Virus record (IMG/VR): IMGVR_UViG_3300045119_000046
Location: 1 to 40,704 of that record
From: a virus
DNA: 40,704 nucleotides
Reading direction: 5' to 3' (one strand)
Made by a program: the position numbers and the translations under genes. Positions 7,521 to 15,145 of the stretch are shown here, in pieces. The notes below the pieces were generated by a model. The model saw nothing but the letters and a program-made list of their open reading frames with translations. It was not told the DNA's origin and did no database searches. Positions within the stretch are counted from its first letter, which is position 1; each line of letters opens with the position of its first letter.

Positions 7521-9838
7521 CAGATCCCTCCCATGCCGGTCTGCGCGGCCTTGAGCTGCGCCGCCTGCTGGCGCTCGCCTTGCCGTTGCGCGAGGTCGCT
7601 GGCCTTGAGGTTGTGGGTCTGGATCGCGAGGTCGGCCTTCTGCCGGTTGAGCTGCATGTCCTGCTGGCTCTTCATCATGTCGGCCTGGTGGCTCTCGCGA
7701 TCGTGCATGGCCTGCTGACTGGTGCGCACCATCTCGGCCTGCTGATCGCCCTGCTGCGCCTGCAGCTCCGCCATCTTGATGTCGCGGTCGTTCTGCAGCT
7801 CAAGCTTCTTGTGCTGGTCCTTCATCTGCAGCTCCTGGGCCTGCAACTGCAACTTGCCCTTGTCCGTCTGCTGCTGCGCCTGCACCTTCATCTGCTCGAT
7901 CTGAATAGCCACCTTGCCCTGCGCCGTCTGCGGATCGTCGCCGCGCGGCTGCTTGCCCTTGTCCTCCATCTGCTGCACGAACTCGTCAATGGCGCCATCG
8001 AGCGCCCGCCCCGCCCGGAACGGCGCCACCGAAAACTTCAGCACCTCGCCAAGGAACGGCCCCGTGGTCGGATCGGCCGCATACATCTGCGACATCTGCT
8101 GCAGCAGTCCGGACAGCATCTGCACGAACTCGGTGCGCCGCTGCTTCTCGGCGTTCTCGTCCTGCAGGATGGTGCTGTCGGTCTCGATGTCAAGCACAAA
8201 ACTCTTGGCGCGGTTGTCCTTGAGAAACTTGAATACTTGGTCGGTGGTCGGCTTCTGGCTGATCTCCTGCATCTTCTGCTGCAGCTGCGTCATCTGCTGC
8301 TGCAGCGCCTGATTGGGATCCTGCTGCGGCGGCTGACCCGGTTGCTGCGGCGGAGGCGGTGGCTGCTGCGCCTGCTGCTGCATCTGCTGCATCAGCTGCG
8401 TGGCCTGCATCTGCAGCATCTGCAGCGCCTCTCGCTTCATCTTGTCGGTCGGCAATTGCGACTGCGACATCTCGATCATGGTTTCGGGCTTGAATTTCTC
8501 GGTGATGATCTCGAGCGTAATCTCGACCAGGTCGCGCGCGATGCGAACCATTTCCTGTTGCTTGTCCCTGATGCGCGTCGAGCCGTACTGCGTCTTGAGC
8601 TGCTGCGCGCCCAGCGTTTCGTTTGGATCGGTGGCGCCGCGCATGATGTCGCTCAGGCCCATGATCTGGTAGATGTCGCTGATGACTTCTTTCCGCAGCG
8701 CCACCAGCTGCGTGATGGTCTGCGCGATCTGGTCGATCGGCAGCCAGATGATGACGTCCTTGGTGCCGCCGAACGCCGCCCAGTTTGCGATCGGCACCAG
8801 CAATCTTCCAGGCGTCTTGATCTGGATCGCGCTCTGGATCGCGTCCGATAGCTCCGCGCCGCCGGCCGGATAAAAACCCTTGACCTCGAGCGCATCGCTG
8901 AGTGCGTGAATGCGCGACGTCAGCAGATTAATCTCCTCCAGTTGGTCGCGATACTGCAGGACATCGGGAACCGGGATGAGGCTCCCCCGTTGCACCGTTC
9001 CATAGACCGGCTTCGGACACGGGAAAAACTCACGCAGCTCGAGGTGGGCATCGTCCTCGTCAAGAATGTTTTCGCAGCCCTCGGCCACCCACACCACGCG
9101 CCGGTTGGACTTGTCCCAGATTTCCCAGATCTTGGCCCGCTCGCGCGCATCGGCGCCCCCTATTTCCTGGCTGTCCTTGTCGACCCGGTACTCGGCCCGC
9201 TGGTACTCGTCGCCGGAATACTTACGGAAGCGAGCGCGCGCCTGAGAGCGAGTAAGGTAGCTTGCCGCGGCGACCCAGGTGACTTCCCTCCAGTTTCTGG
9301 AGATGCTGTGGAGGAAGTCGCGCCGGTTCTTGAAGTCGATGCAGACTTTTTCGTGCTCATAGTAGCTGTCTCCTCCGCCGCTCTCGTATCGGCACCACGC
9401 TACGCCGCGGCTCGCCATCGACAGGTCGTCACGCACCAGCGTCATCAGCTCGTTAATGCCGGCGAGGTCGAATGCCACCACGGCGCACCGCTCCGCCATC
9501 TCGCTGGCCTGCTGATAGACCGGCCGCCTGTCATTGAATTTTGGAACGACGACGGGAACGGGTGGCTTGGCGTAGATGCTTGGCTTCAACACCTCGCAGT
9601 TGGCCCAGTACATCGAGAACTCTTTCTCGCGCGCCAGCTGCGATAACCGCTCGAGCGAGGCAAATTGCTTGTCGATGCGATCGCAATGCTTGTTCCAGTC
9701 CTCGAATGCGTCCTCGCTTTCCTGCAGCAGGTTCAACCAGGCCTTGGCCGACTGCGGCTCGAGCGTGGGATTGAACTCGAGATCGTCGTGCCGCTCGTCC
9801 TCTTCGATCGGCGCCGAGGTCGTATTGTACTCAGACAT
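7520..9838 (-). CDS. Portal protein
   Basis: A 772-residue portal forming the DNA channel at one capsid vertex. I take ATG 9838 (MSEYNTTSAPIEEDERHDDL) because the longer frame upstream is Arg/Thr-rich noise overlapping the previous gene; the true start overlaps it by eight bases. Residues about 30-480 have the podovirus portal pattern (FSMYWANCEVLKPSIYAKPP, VYQQASEMAERC, LREFFPCPKPV, IPVPDVLQYRDQLEEINLL, IYQIMGLSDIMRG). The C-terminal 280 residues are Gln-rich coiled coil with a poly-Pro/Gln stretch (about 510-535), fitting the helical barrel of P22-type portals. Order terminase, sigma-like, portal supports the call. Confidence 0.88.
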   Translation of the reverse strand: MSEYNTTSAPIEEDERHDDLEFNPTLEPQSAKAWLNLLQESEDAFEDWNKHCDRIDKQFASLERLSQLAREKEFSMYWANCEVLKPSIYAKPPVPVVVPKFNDRRPVYQQASEMAERCAVVAFDLAGINELMTLVRDDLSMASRGVAWCRYESGGGDSYYEHEKVCIDFKNRRDFLHSISRNWREVTWVAAASYLTRSQARARFRKYSGDEYQRAEYRVDKDSQEIGGADARERAKIWEIWDKSNRRVVWVAEGCENILDEDDAHLELREFFPCPKPVYGTVQRGSLIPVPDVLQYRDQLEEINLLTSRIHALSDALEVKGFYPAGGAELSDAIQSAIQIKTPGRLLVPIANWAAFGGTKDVIIWLPIDQIAQTITQLVALRKEVISDIYQIMGLSDIMRGATDPNETLGAQQLKTQYGSTRIRDKQQEMVRIARDLVEITLEIITEKFKPETMIEMSQSQLPTDKMKREALQMLQMQATQLMQQMQQQAQQPPPPPQQPGQPPQQDPNQALQQQMTQLQQKMQEISQKPTTDQVFKFLKDNRAKSFVLDIETDSTILQDENAEKQRRTEFVQMLSGLLQQMSQMYAADPTTGPFLGEVLKFSVAPFRAGRALDGAIDEFVQQMEDKGKQPRGDDPQTAQGKVAIQIEQMKVQAQQQTDKGKLQLQAQELQMKDQHKKLELQNDRDIKMAELQAQQGDQQAEMVRTSQQAMHDRESHQADMMKSQQDMQLNRQKADLAIQTHNLKASDLAQRQGERQQAAQLKAAQTGMGGI

Positions 9839-10712
9839 GATGCGGCCCCTTCTCCCAGGCTCGGCGCGCCAGCTGGTGCAGGTAAATCGCGTTGACGTAT
9901 TCCTTGTAGCAGGCCTCTTCGTGGGCCCCGCCGAGGCTGGCGACATAGGCCAGGCGTGATCGCTCGAACCGCTTCACGGCATCGTCCAGCATCGTATTGT
10001 AGGCCAGGCTTATGGCCTCGTTGTGCTCCTGCCGCGCTATCTCCTGCGCTACCTGGGCACGATGCGCCCTGGCCTGCGCCTCTTTACGTTTTGCTTTACG
10101 CTCACGCTCTTCGTGCGCAGCCAGCATCCCGGCCGTGTATTCTTCCTGCTCCATCCTGCTGAACGCCGCGCGCATGGCATCGCGTTCTTCCACAGTCTTG
10201 CGCCAGATCTCGGCCTGACGCGCCCTGTGCTCGGCCTGCTCCACCTCAAATGCAGCGTCACGCTCGGCCTGGCGCTGATTTATCTCGCGCTGCTGCTCCC
10301 TGATGAACGCATTCTTACGTTCCTCGGCCTCACGTACCTCACGCTGCTGCCTGGTGATGACCTGCTGCGCCTTGGGAAACACGGTACGCAGCTTGCTGCG
10401 TAATCTGGTAACGCCCTTGTATTCGATCTGCCGGACACGCTCGCGCGTGACGCCGAGGTTTTTACCGGCCTCCTCAAGCGATGCGCCCCTGAACCAACGC
10501 TGACGCATCACGCGCTCAACCCGCGCCGGCAGCTCCAGCATGGCGTTGTGCAGGATGGCGGCGCGCTCCCGCTCCAGCAGGATGTCCTCGGGCGTCTGCA
10601 CCGCGTCGTACTGCATCGACAGCCCGTAGCTGTCGAGCATCTCCTCCTGGCGCAGGCGCTGATTGCGATCCTTGATGTATGCATCGCGCTTGCCAGCGTA
10701 GGCGTAGGTCAT
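9831..10712 (-). CDS. Sigma-70 region 4 fused to a long coiled coil
   Basis: A 293-residue protein. Residues about 40-107 read like sigma-70 region 4 of a primary sigma factor: TPEDILLERERAAIL, a helix ending LPARVERVMRQRWF, then the helix-turn-helix SLEEAGKNLGVTRERVRQIE and a basic VTRLRSKLR. Regions 1-3 are absent, so it cannot melt promoters on its own. Residues 110-240 are a continuous charged coiled coil (EAEERKNAFIREQQREINQR). The start ATG overlaps the terminase stop by four bases, and its end overlaps portal. It may bind RNA polymerase or promoter -35 elements, or may be a DNA-binding packaging factor. The domain call is strong; the role is inferred. Confidence 0.8.
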   Translation of the reverse strand: MTYAYAGKRDAYIKDRNQRLRQEEMLDSYGLSMQYDAVQTPEDILLERERAAILHNAMLELPARVERVMRQRWFRGASLEEAGKNLGVTRERVRQIEYKGVTRLRSKLRTVFPKAQQVITRQQREVREAEERKNAFIREQQREINQRQAERDAAFEVEQAEHRARQAEIWRKTVEERDAMRAAFSRMEQEEYTAGMLAAHEERERKAKRKEAQARAHRAQVAQEIARQEHNEAISLAYNTMLDDAVKRFERSRLAYVASLGGAHEEACYKEYVNAIYLHQLARRAWEKGPHHV

Positions 10713-12091
10713 AACCGCAGTCCTCCACGGCCAGGCTCACGCGGCGGCGGTATGCGCCAGCCGTCCATGGCAGGCTCGGCCGGCCTGATCCGCGGCGCCG
10801 GCTTCCAGCTCATTGCGAGATATCGGAAGGCGTCCGCGGGATGCGAGGTCCAGTCATGGACGGCCGAGGCGCGGAAGCACTTTTTATCGTCGTCCCATTC
10901 CCTGCGGTACTGCTCGAGCGCAGCGATGCCACCATCCTCACAGCGCTGGTGAAACACGCATAGAGGCAGCGCTCTTCGTGCGGCGTTAATCCCATCGTCC
11001 ACGGTTGCCATAGGGACAAGTATTGGTTTGAGACCGATCGATGCCATGGTCTCGACCCGCGTTCGTCCCGATCCCCATTCCTTGACCTTGGCGTCATGTG
11101 GCACCCAATCGTCGCCGTGGATCCAGCCGTGTTCCTGTTCTTTTTTCTTGATGATGTCGGCGTAGTGCTCCAAACCCACCCCGGACGCACTGTAAAAATC
11201 AAGCAGCACCAGTTGTGCGCCCTGAGCCTGCCAGAACCAGATGGCGGTATCGTCCGACACGCCGAGATCCCAGCATGTATTGACCGGCCTGCCCTCGAGC
11301 GCCACCACGTCGGTGCGCACGCGCTCCTGCTTGCGCACGTCGGCCATCTCTCGCGCGTAGAACGAGCCGAGGATGGCGGCGTTAAAGCTACACATCAGCT
11401 CCTGATCGAACATCGCCTGGCCGGCCTCGCCGTACAGCGCGACGTATTCGGCTAAGGCTTCGGCAAGAGCCTCTGGTGAAATAGCGCCGGTGTCCTCGGC
11501 GGTGAGGAGCTCTGCGAACCATCCTGGTGTTCGCTGGGCATGCTGAAATAGGGTGAGCGCATGATTGCGTCCTCTGGGAGTAGTGACGAACGCCGCCCAG
11601 CCGTTGTTTTCCTCCAAAATGGGCCTGTAGTAGCCCCAGGCTGATGGGTTGGCGAGCGCGTATTCCGAAAATACGAAACCCGCGACACTTGAACCGATAC
11701 CAGTTCCTGAGACGACGCCGTCACTGCCGGCGACTGCGAAGGTTGACTGATTGTGGAAACGGATTTGCATGGTGTCGTCGCGAGTATTGGCTCGCATTTC
11801 GTGGGGAAACGCTTCATCGATCCTTCGCCTTCCTGTATGCGGATTGACGCTGTCCCATATGCCGCGGCGGGCATCGGTAAACCGCGGAAACATGTAGACG
11901 TAGTTGGCTGGCCGCTCGAGCATTGCGACCGCAGTCGCATGCAGCATGATTTCATCCTTGCCGGCGCGTCTGTGCCAGATGGCGACTGCGCGTTTGCCTC
12001 CGCGCATCATGTAACGCCACAGTGCTTTCTGATGCGGCCGAGGCTTCCAGCCTAGCTGCGGCAGGTGCATCTTGAGATCGATGGCGTTCAT
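10709..12091 (-). CDS. terL: Terminase large subunit (ATPase-nuclease)
   Basis: A 460-residue motor that cuts and pumps DNA into the procapsid. The Walker A-like motif WHRRAGKDE lies near residues 39-47. The Walker B-type AGFVFSEYALAN follows near 137-148, and the coupling motif FVTTPRGRNH near residue 168. The RNase H-fold nuclease is marked by VNTCWDLGVSDDTAI (acidic Asp near 272), HDAKVKEWGSGRTR, and a C-terminal HDWTSHPADAFRY. Length is typical. It starts at ATG 12091, overlapping the stop of a tiny membrane-peptide gene (ATGA), and is followed by the sigma-like gene. The closed circular sequence is consistent with headful packaging, but other end types are not excluded. Confidence 0.93.
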   Translation of the reverse strand: MNAIDLKMHLPQLGWKPRPHQKALWRYMMRGGKRAVAIWHRRAGKDEIMLHATAVAMLERPANYVYMFPRFTDARRGIWDSVNPHTGRRRIDEAFPHEMRANTRDDTMQIRFHNQSTFAVAGSDGVVSGTGIGSSVAGFVFSEYALANPSAWGYYRPILEENNGWAAFVTTPRGRNHALTLFQHAQRTPGWFAELLTAEDTGAISPEALAEALAEYVALYGEAGQAMFDQELMCSFNAAILGSFYAREMADVRKQERVRTDVVALEGRPVNTCWDLGVSDDTAIWFWQAQGAQLVLLDFYSASGVGLEHYADIIKKKEQEHGWIHGDDWVPHDAKVKEWGSGRTRVETMASIGLKPILVPMATVDDGINAARRALPLCVFHQRCEDGGIAALEQYRREWDDDKKCFRASAVHDWTSHPADAFRYLAMSWKPAPRIRPAEPAMDGWRIPPPREPGRGGLRL

Positions 12092-12177
12092 TTGAGTGGC
12101 CGTGTCATTAACGCCAGACAGAAGCCGATCATGAACGTGATGAGGATCGCAGTCATGATGGTGCCGGCGTCATCCAT
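12088..12177 (-). CDS. Tiny single-helix membrane peptide upstream of terL
   Basis: A 29-residue frame, MDDAGTIMTAILITFMIGFC followed by LALMTRPLK, is one hydrophobic helix with an acidic head and basic tail. It overlaps the small terminase candidate at its start and terL at its end (ATGA), so it fits the coupled operon exactly. No homologue is known to me. It could be a real peptide or only a translational coupler. Confidence 0.5.
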   Translation of the reverse strand: MDDAGTIMTAILITFMIGFCLALMTRPLK

Positions 12178-12421
12178 CGTTATCGTCCTCCAGCATCTTG
12201 CGCAGGATGACTTTGATTTCGCCTTTGACTTCGTGCGTGGTGTCTTGCGTTGGCCTGCCCCAGCCGCGGTCGAGCAGTGCGATTGAAGCAGCAACGCGCG
12301 AGGCTTCCTGCTTACCGTCTTTAGCGATGCCGCCGAGTGTTCTGAGCGATAGATCACTGTAGCCGCGCGCGAGCGATTTTATGTCGGCCGGAACTAATCT
12401 TTTTGGTTTGGGGTCAGGCAC
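12170..12421 (-). CDS. terS: Putative terminase small subunit
   Basis: An 83-residue protein from GTG 12421, overlapping the previous gene by eight bases. It reads DIKSLARGYSDLSLRTLGGI then a segment with EASRVAASIALLDRGWGRP, a helical pattern that I recall from small terminase-like proteins of alphaproteobacterial phages and genomic islands. These recognise the packaging site and form a ring with the large subunit. Position two genes before terL supports this. The C-terminus (KVILRKMLEDDNDG) is acidic. It is shorter than typical TerS (130-200), so the call is moderate. Confidence 0.6.
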   Translation of the reverse strand: MPDPKPKRLVPADIKSLARGYSDLSLRTLGGIAKDGKQEASRVAASIALLDRGWGRPTQDTTHEVKGEIKVILRKMLEDDNDG

Positions 12422-12584
12422 TTACTTCAGGCACTCCCCCCTCCTCTAATACCTTTACGCGATCGGCCAGGGCGGCGATCTTTTCCTCGAGCATGTTGAC
12501 ATAGGCCTTGAGGTCGGCGCGGATGCCGTCCTCGAGCTTCCTGGAGGCTTCTGCCACCATGGCTTCGGTTTTCATATTGGCCAT
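12414..12584 (-). CDS. Small coiled-coil protein
   Basis: A 56-residue helix-forming protein from ATG 12584 (MANMKTEAMVAEASRKLEDG), with a heptad-like run YVNMLEEKIAALADRVKVLE. I reject the longer upstream frame, which is Pro/Arg-rich. The ribosome site is weak. It sits directly before the small terminase candidate and overlaps its GTG start. Function unknown; it may be an oligomerising accessory factor. Confidence 0.6.
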   Translation of the reverse strand: MANMKTEAMVAEASRKLEDGIRADLKAYVNMLEEKIAALADRVKVLEEGGVPEVSA

Positions 12585-12678
12585 AGGGGAAGCTAGCACC
12601 GGTGCTGGATGGGGTCTAGGCGCGTCGCGGGGGCATGGTAGAGCGATTTTAAGAGCTGGCCGCCACCTACCTAGCCCT

Positions 12679-12957
12679 CTACCGGGAACGCCCGTGTGGG
12701 CGCCAGGCCCGGACGTACGGCCCATCCCTAACGGTCTCCTCGACTACATGCCGCCGCCCCCAGCCGAGCTGGCAGGACATTTCGAGCCTGCCTTGACGGT
12801 ATAGGCCCACCACTTCTTGATCTGACTTACCGGCGGCGTGCAGCGCTCGGCAGCCGTCGAGCAGGGGCTGACGGGAAAGGCCCCGGAGGTTTCCCTCCGA
12901 GGCCCATATGAATTTACCGTGGCCTTTTGGTTCGCCGAGGATATCAATCCGGATCAT
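12679..12957 (-). CDS. Small hypothetical phage protein
   Basis: A 92-residue protein starting MIRIDILGEPKGHGKFIWAS. A central motif LSRQPLLDGCRALHAAGKSD resembles small proteins scattered in rhizobial phages, by memory. The C-terminal 30 residues are basic (RRHVVEETVRDGPYVRAWRP). The start overlaps the end of the tiny peptide gene at 12944-13030. The 94 bases downstream (12585-12678) hold no gene, only a perfect 12-base palindrome at 12595-12606. Function unknown. Confidence 0.55.
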   Translation of the reverse strand: MIRIDILGEPKGHGKFIWASEGNLRGLSRQPLLDGCRALHAAGKSDQEVVGLYRQGRLEMSCQLGWGRRHVVEETVRDGPYVRAWRPHGRSR

Positions 12958-13030
12958 TGTGCTTTTCCGATGAGGTATCCATCCATGCCATGGCGAATAT
13001 AACCAACAAAACGACTATGCCGTACATCAT
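12944..13030 (-). CDS. Tiny membrane peptide
   Basis: A 28-residue frame, MMYGIVVLLVIFAMAWMDTS followed by SEKHNDPD, has one clear transmembrane helix. Its ATG overlaps the stop of the helix-turn-helix gene (ATGA), and its end overlaps the next start by 14 bases. The fit between neighbours suggests real translation. Function unknown. Confidence 0.5.
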   Translation of the reverse strand: MMYGIVVLLVIFAMAWMDTSSEKHNDPD

Positions 13031-13251
13031 TTTACACTTTCCGGTCTGATCCCGGTTTTAGCTATCAGGCGCAGCAGCATGGCGACGGCCGCGGGTGGTC
13101 CGCGGGAGGCATAGAGCTGGGCGGTTCGTGGCTTGACGCCGAGCCAGGCGCCGGCCTCGATCTGGGTGAGGCCGAAGCTGGCGATGATTTTCTTGTACTG
13201 CTCGGGGGTCATTGGCCTTGAGCCAGCTGCGTAGGTGCGCGGCTGTTTCAT
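13027..13251 (-). CDS. Small helix-turn-helix DNA-binding protein
   Basis: A 74-residue protein. Residues about 14-62 form an XRE-like helix-turn-helix: MTPEQYKKIIASFGLTQIEA, GAWLGVKPRTAQLYASRG, then AVAMLLRLIAK. It likely controls phage or host promoters. A start at the second Met (MTPEQY) would leave only the HTH, but ATG 13251 is placed in an ATGA overlap with the previous tiny gene and is preferred. Target sites are unknown; the palindromic operators found at 14070-14086 and 22518-22529 are candidates. Confidence 0.75.
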   Translation of the reverse strand: MKQPRTYAAGSRPMTPEQYKKIIASFGLTQIEAGAWLGVKPRTAQLYASRGPPAAVAMLLRLIAKTGIRPESVK

Positions 13252-13319
13252 CGGCTTTCAACCCAGACAAGAAGGACGAACACGGCGGTACCGGCGAGAA
13301 AGCCGCAGATGACTGCCAT
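13248..13319 (-). CDS. Tiny membrane peptide
   Basis: A 23-residue frame, MAVICGFLAGTAVFVLLVWV ending ESR, is nearly all one hydrophobic helix. It ends in an ATGA overlap with the helix-turn-helix gene and begins two bases after the previous stop. It is one of several such peptides in this operon. It may be functional or simply a coupling device. Confidence 0.45.
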   Translation of the reverse strand: MAVICGFLAGTAVFVLLVWVESR

Positions 13320-13321
13320 CG

Positions 13322-13636
13322 TCAAATCTCCACCTCGGGGACGTCGTCCTTGATGGCGGTGCGCAGCGTGCGGATGGGCGGCAGCTCATCGGTATTTGCA
13401 TCGATGAGTTTTTGCGAGGCCTTGAGTTTACGCGCGATGGTTTCCCAATTGATTTTCCTCCGCGGGTTTTCCGGCATGATGACGGTGAGCTTGTACTTGT
13501 CGCCCTCGTAGGTACCGGCGACGAGGGAAGCGAGAGCTTCCTTGATTTCCTTATCCTTGGCTTCGAGGGCTGCCATCTGGGCGCGCACGGTGCCGAGCGC
13601 GTCGATGAGGGGCGAGAGGTTGTTCTGGGTAGTCAT
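13322..13636 (-). CDS. Conserved small phage protein, early operon
   Basis: A 104-residue protein, MTTQNNLSPLIDALGTVRAQ then MAALEAKDKEIKEALASLV, a coiled-coil N-terminus, followed by GTYEGDKYKLTVIMPENPRR and a C-terminus with LRTAIKDDVPEVEI. I recall proteins with this GTYEGD pattern in alphaproteobacterial phages; function unknown. Upstream is a leader GTTCATCACACAAACGGAG shared with the gene at 14028, containing the ribosome site CGGAG. Confidence 0.65.
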   Translation of the reverse strand: MTTQNNLSPLIDALGTVRAQMAALEAKDKEIKEALASLVAGTYEGDKYKLTVIMPENPRRKINWETIARKLKASQKLIDANTDELPPIRTLRTAIKDDVPEVEI

Positions 13637-13669
13637 GATTTAGTGCTCCGTTTGTGTGATGAACGTGGG

Positions 13670-13849
13670 TTAGACTTCGGTGCAGTCATCGAGAATAACG
13701 CGGATGACACCGCGCGACTTGTCGAGTTTTACGGTAGCTATCTCGTATTTGAAGTTGTCGAGATGCCTGTGCTTGGTGATTTTGACGACTTCGCCGTAGC
13801 GATCGCCGCGCATCCAGCGATCGGTGTAGGCGGGGATCTGGACGCGCAT
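13670..13849 (-). CDS. Small beta-rich hypothetical protein
   Basis: A 59-residue protein, MRVQIPAYTDRWMRGDRYGE followed by VVKITKHRHLDNFKYEIATV, then KLDKSRGVIRVILDDCTEV. The alternation of hydrophobic and charged residues, with GDRYGEVVKI, suggests a small SH3-like beta barrel. It starts three bases after the previous stop with GGAGAGTAACC as ribosome site. The overlapping frame in another phase is Arg/Ser-rich and is rejected. Function unknown. Confidence 0.6.
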   Translation of the reverse strand: MRVQIPAYTDRWMRGDRYGEVVKITKHRHLDNFKYEIATVKLDKSRGVIRVILDDCTEV

Positions 13850-13851
13850 GG

Positions 13852-14028
13852 TTACTCTCCTGCCAGTGCTTCGACGAGGTCGGCGATCGCCGACAACTCG
13901 GTGTCGCCGGTGCCGTATTCCGGCGAGTTCTCGCCGTCGTCCAGAATGAGGCGGGCGACGTAGACGCCTGCCGCGGTGCGATCCATCTGGACCGTGTCGC
14001 CACTGTCGGGGAAGTGGATGATCTGCAT
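13852..14028 (-). CDS. Small acidic hypothetical protein, first gene after an early promoter
   Basis: A 58-residue acidic protein: MQIIHFPDSGDTVQMDRTAA, GVYVARLILDDGENSPEYG, ELSAIADLVEALAGE. It starts at ATG 14028 behind the leader GTTCATCACGCAAACGGAG. A likely promoter lies upstream: TTGACA at 14094-14089, a 17-base spacer that is an inverted repeat, and TATGTA at 14071-14066. So this gene probably heads a transcript reading left. Its small acidic form resembles host-takeover peptides, but no function can be assigned. Confidence 0.6.
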   Translation of the reverse strand: MQIIHFPDSGDTVQMDRTAAGVYVARLILDDGENSPEYGTGDTELSAIADLVEALAGE

Positions 14029-14035
14029 TGAGTAA

Positions 14036-14094
14036 CTCCGTTTGCGTGATGAACTCAGTGACGGATACATACGCATACTTTGCGTAGGTGTCAA
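14036..14094 (-). promoter_or_regulatory. Early promoter with operator-like spacer and TTCATCAC leader
   Basis: On the minus strand TTGACA (14094-14089) is followed after 17 bases by TATGTA (14071-14066). The spacer includes the inverted repeat TACGCA-N5-TGCGTA (14070-14086), a possible operator. Downstream is the leader GTTCATCACGCAAACGGAG (14054-14036), 18 of 19 bases identical to the one at 13664-13646. The -10 match is weak, so this is a prediction. Confidence 0.45.
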
Positions 14095-14113
14095 CAGTCT
14101 CCCGGAATTATTT

Positions 14114-14728
14114 TCAGGAAAAGGTTGGGATGTCGTCGTCGAGGTCCTGGTCGAGGTCTTTGGCGTCCCGGATGGCGTCGAGCGGATCCGGGATGGACTG
14201 GCACCGGAGCTGGGTGACGGTGGCGCCGGGGAAGGCTTCCTTGACCCTGGTGACCTCCTGGTAGACCTCGAGCATGCGGCCGAGTTCCTCCAGCGTGTAG
14301 GTGACCAGCCGGCGGCCGTCGACCAGCACCCGCCTGGCGCCGGCGTTGTCCTTGACGATCGCCACTGCGGTGCCATCCGCCAGTGCCAGCTCCCAGACCT
14401 CTGGCGGCAGCTCTGGCGCGCCAGTGGCCTCGGCTGCGCCATCCAGGGCCACCCAGGCCTTGACCATGCGTTCGCTTTCGACGCGGACGGTCTCCAGCTC
14501 GCCATGCCAGATGGCGGCGTTCAGCTTGAAGCGCTGGCGGTCGAACTTTTCCCGCAAGTCAGGGGAGACCAGGAGGCGGAGGCGATCGGCGCCCCATTTG
14601 CGTTCCATGGCGATCGCCATGGCGTCTGCGCCATCGATGTGGGCCTGGCCTGAGATGTAGGTTCCAGGTGTCCTGGCCCAGCTCTGGGGTGAGCCGAGGG
14701 GACGGAGATCTTCCTTAATTTTTGCCAC
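14114..14728 (-). CDS. Conserved hypothetical protein of the replication region
   Basis: A 204-residue protein from GTG 14728 (VAKIKEDLRPLGSPQSWART), overlapping the previous gene by 14 bases; the upstream frame is Arg/Ser-rich and rejected. It has a segment HIDGADAMAIAMERKWGADR then LVSPDLREKFDRQRFKLNAA, a helical part, and a beta-like middle with WELALADGTAVAIVKDNAGA. The C-terminus is very acidic (DAKDLDQDLDDDIPTFS), resembling SSB-type or clamp-interaction tails. I cannot name the family. Replication or recombination involvement is inferred only from position and tail. Confidence 0.6.
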   Translation of the reverse strand: MAKIKEDLRPLGSPQSWARTPGTYISGQAHIDGADAMAIAMERKWGADRLRLLVSPDLREKFDRQRFKLNAAIWHGELETVRVESERMVKAWVALDGAAEATGAPELPPEVWELALADGTAVAIVKDNAGARRVLVDGRRLVTYTLEELGRMLEVYQEVTRVKEAFPGATVTQLRCQSIPDPLDAIRDAKDLDQDLDDDIPTFS

Positions 14729-14921
14729 GGGTATTCTCCACGATGTTGAGGAAGCTGGCTGTCTCCTGCATGTCGTAACCAAACTCGCGGCCGATCGCCG
14801 TGATCGCCAGCAGTCTGCGTCCCTCAGCATCCATGACCATTGCTTCCGCCGTTTTTTTTGCCCGACAGGCGTCCCTGTATTCCGCGACCAGTTCTCCGAG
14901 TTCCGTCATCTTTATCGCCAT
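14715..14921 (-). CDS. Small helical hypothetical protein
   Basis: A 68-residue protein from ATG 14921, well placed behind GGAGATTTCA. It reads MAIKMTELGELVAEYRDACR, AKKTAEAMVMDAEGRRLLA and GREFGYDMQETASFLNIVEN, probably all helical. The longer upstream frame crosses the repeat region and is rejected. It is the first gene after the iteron-like repeats. Function unknown. Confidence 0.6.
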   Translation of the reverse strand: MAIKMTELGELVAEYRDACRAKKTAEAMVMDAEGRRLLAITAIGREFGYDMQETASFLNIVENTRGKN

Positions 14922-14970
14922 TGAAATCTCCTCTAGTCTAGGTTGCATGACCCTCACGGGGTATAGGGGC

Positions 14971-15145
14971 GGCGAAAGTGACCGCCCCCCCGTAGGGGGC
15001 TCACTTTTCACTTTCGCCAATTCAATGATATCAACAACTTACAATACAACTTCCGGTCACTTTCGCCCACTTTCGCTTTTCACATTCCTCAGCAATATCA
15101 ATGGGTTTTGCAAATGAAATGTTGCTGCACCTGCTCACTTTCGCC
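14971..15145 (-). repeat. Iteron-like array of GGCGAAAGTG boxes
   Basis: The minus-strand sequence GGCGAAAGTG (one copy AGCGAAAGTG) occurs at 15145-15136, 15077-15068, 15067-15058 and 15018-15009, and once inverted at 14971-14980. Two copies are exactly adjacent. A truncated box (AAAAGTG) lies at 15002-15008. The stretch 14922-15145 has no gene. The inverted copy lies in the loop of a hairpin (GGGGCGG/CCGCCCC), beside a second hairpin GCCCCC-N5-GGGGGC. It directly follows the primase-helicase gene, so it may be a replication origin or a regulator-binding region. Confidence 0.6.

Noticed and set aside
7250-8851. Long plus-strand open frame of 533 codons, very Leu-rich
   Set aside because: It is the complement of the Gln/Lys-rich portal C-terminus; the Leu richness follows from that.
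12595-12606. Perfect palindrome AGCACCGGTGCT upstream of the coiled-coil gene
   Set aside because: One 12-base GC-rich palindrome without promoter elements nearby is not enough for a regulatory call.
13686-14003. Minus-strand frame of 105 codons
   Set aside because: Arg/Ser/Thr-rich and overlapping two better small genes (13670-13849 and 13852-14028) with proper starts.
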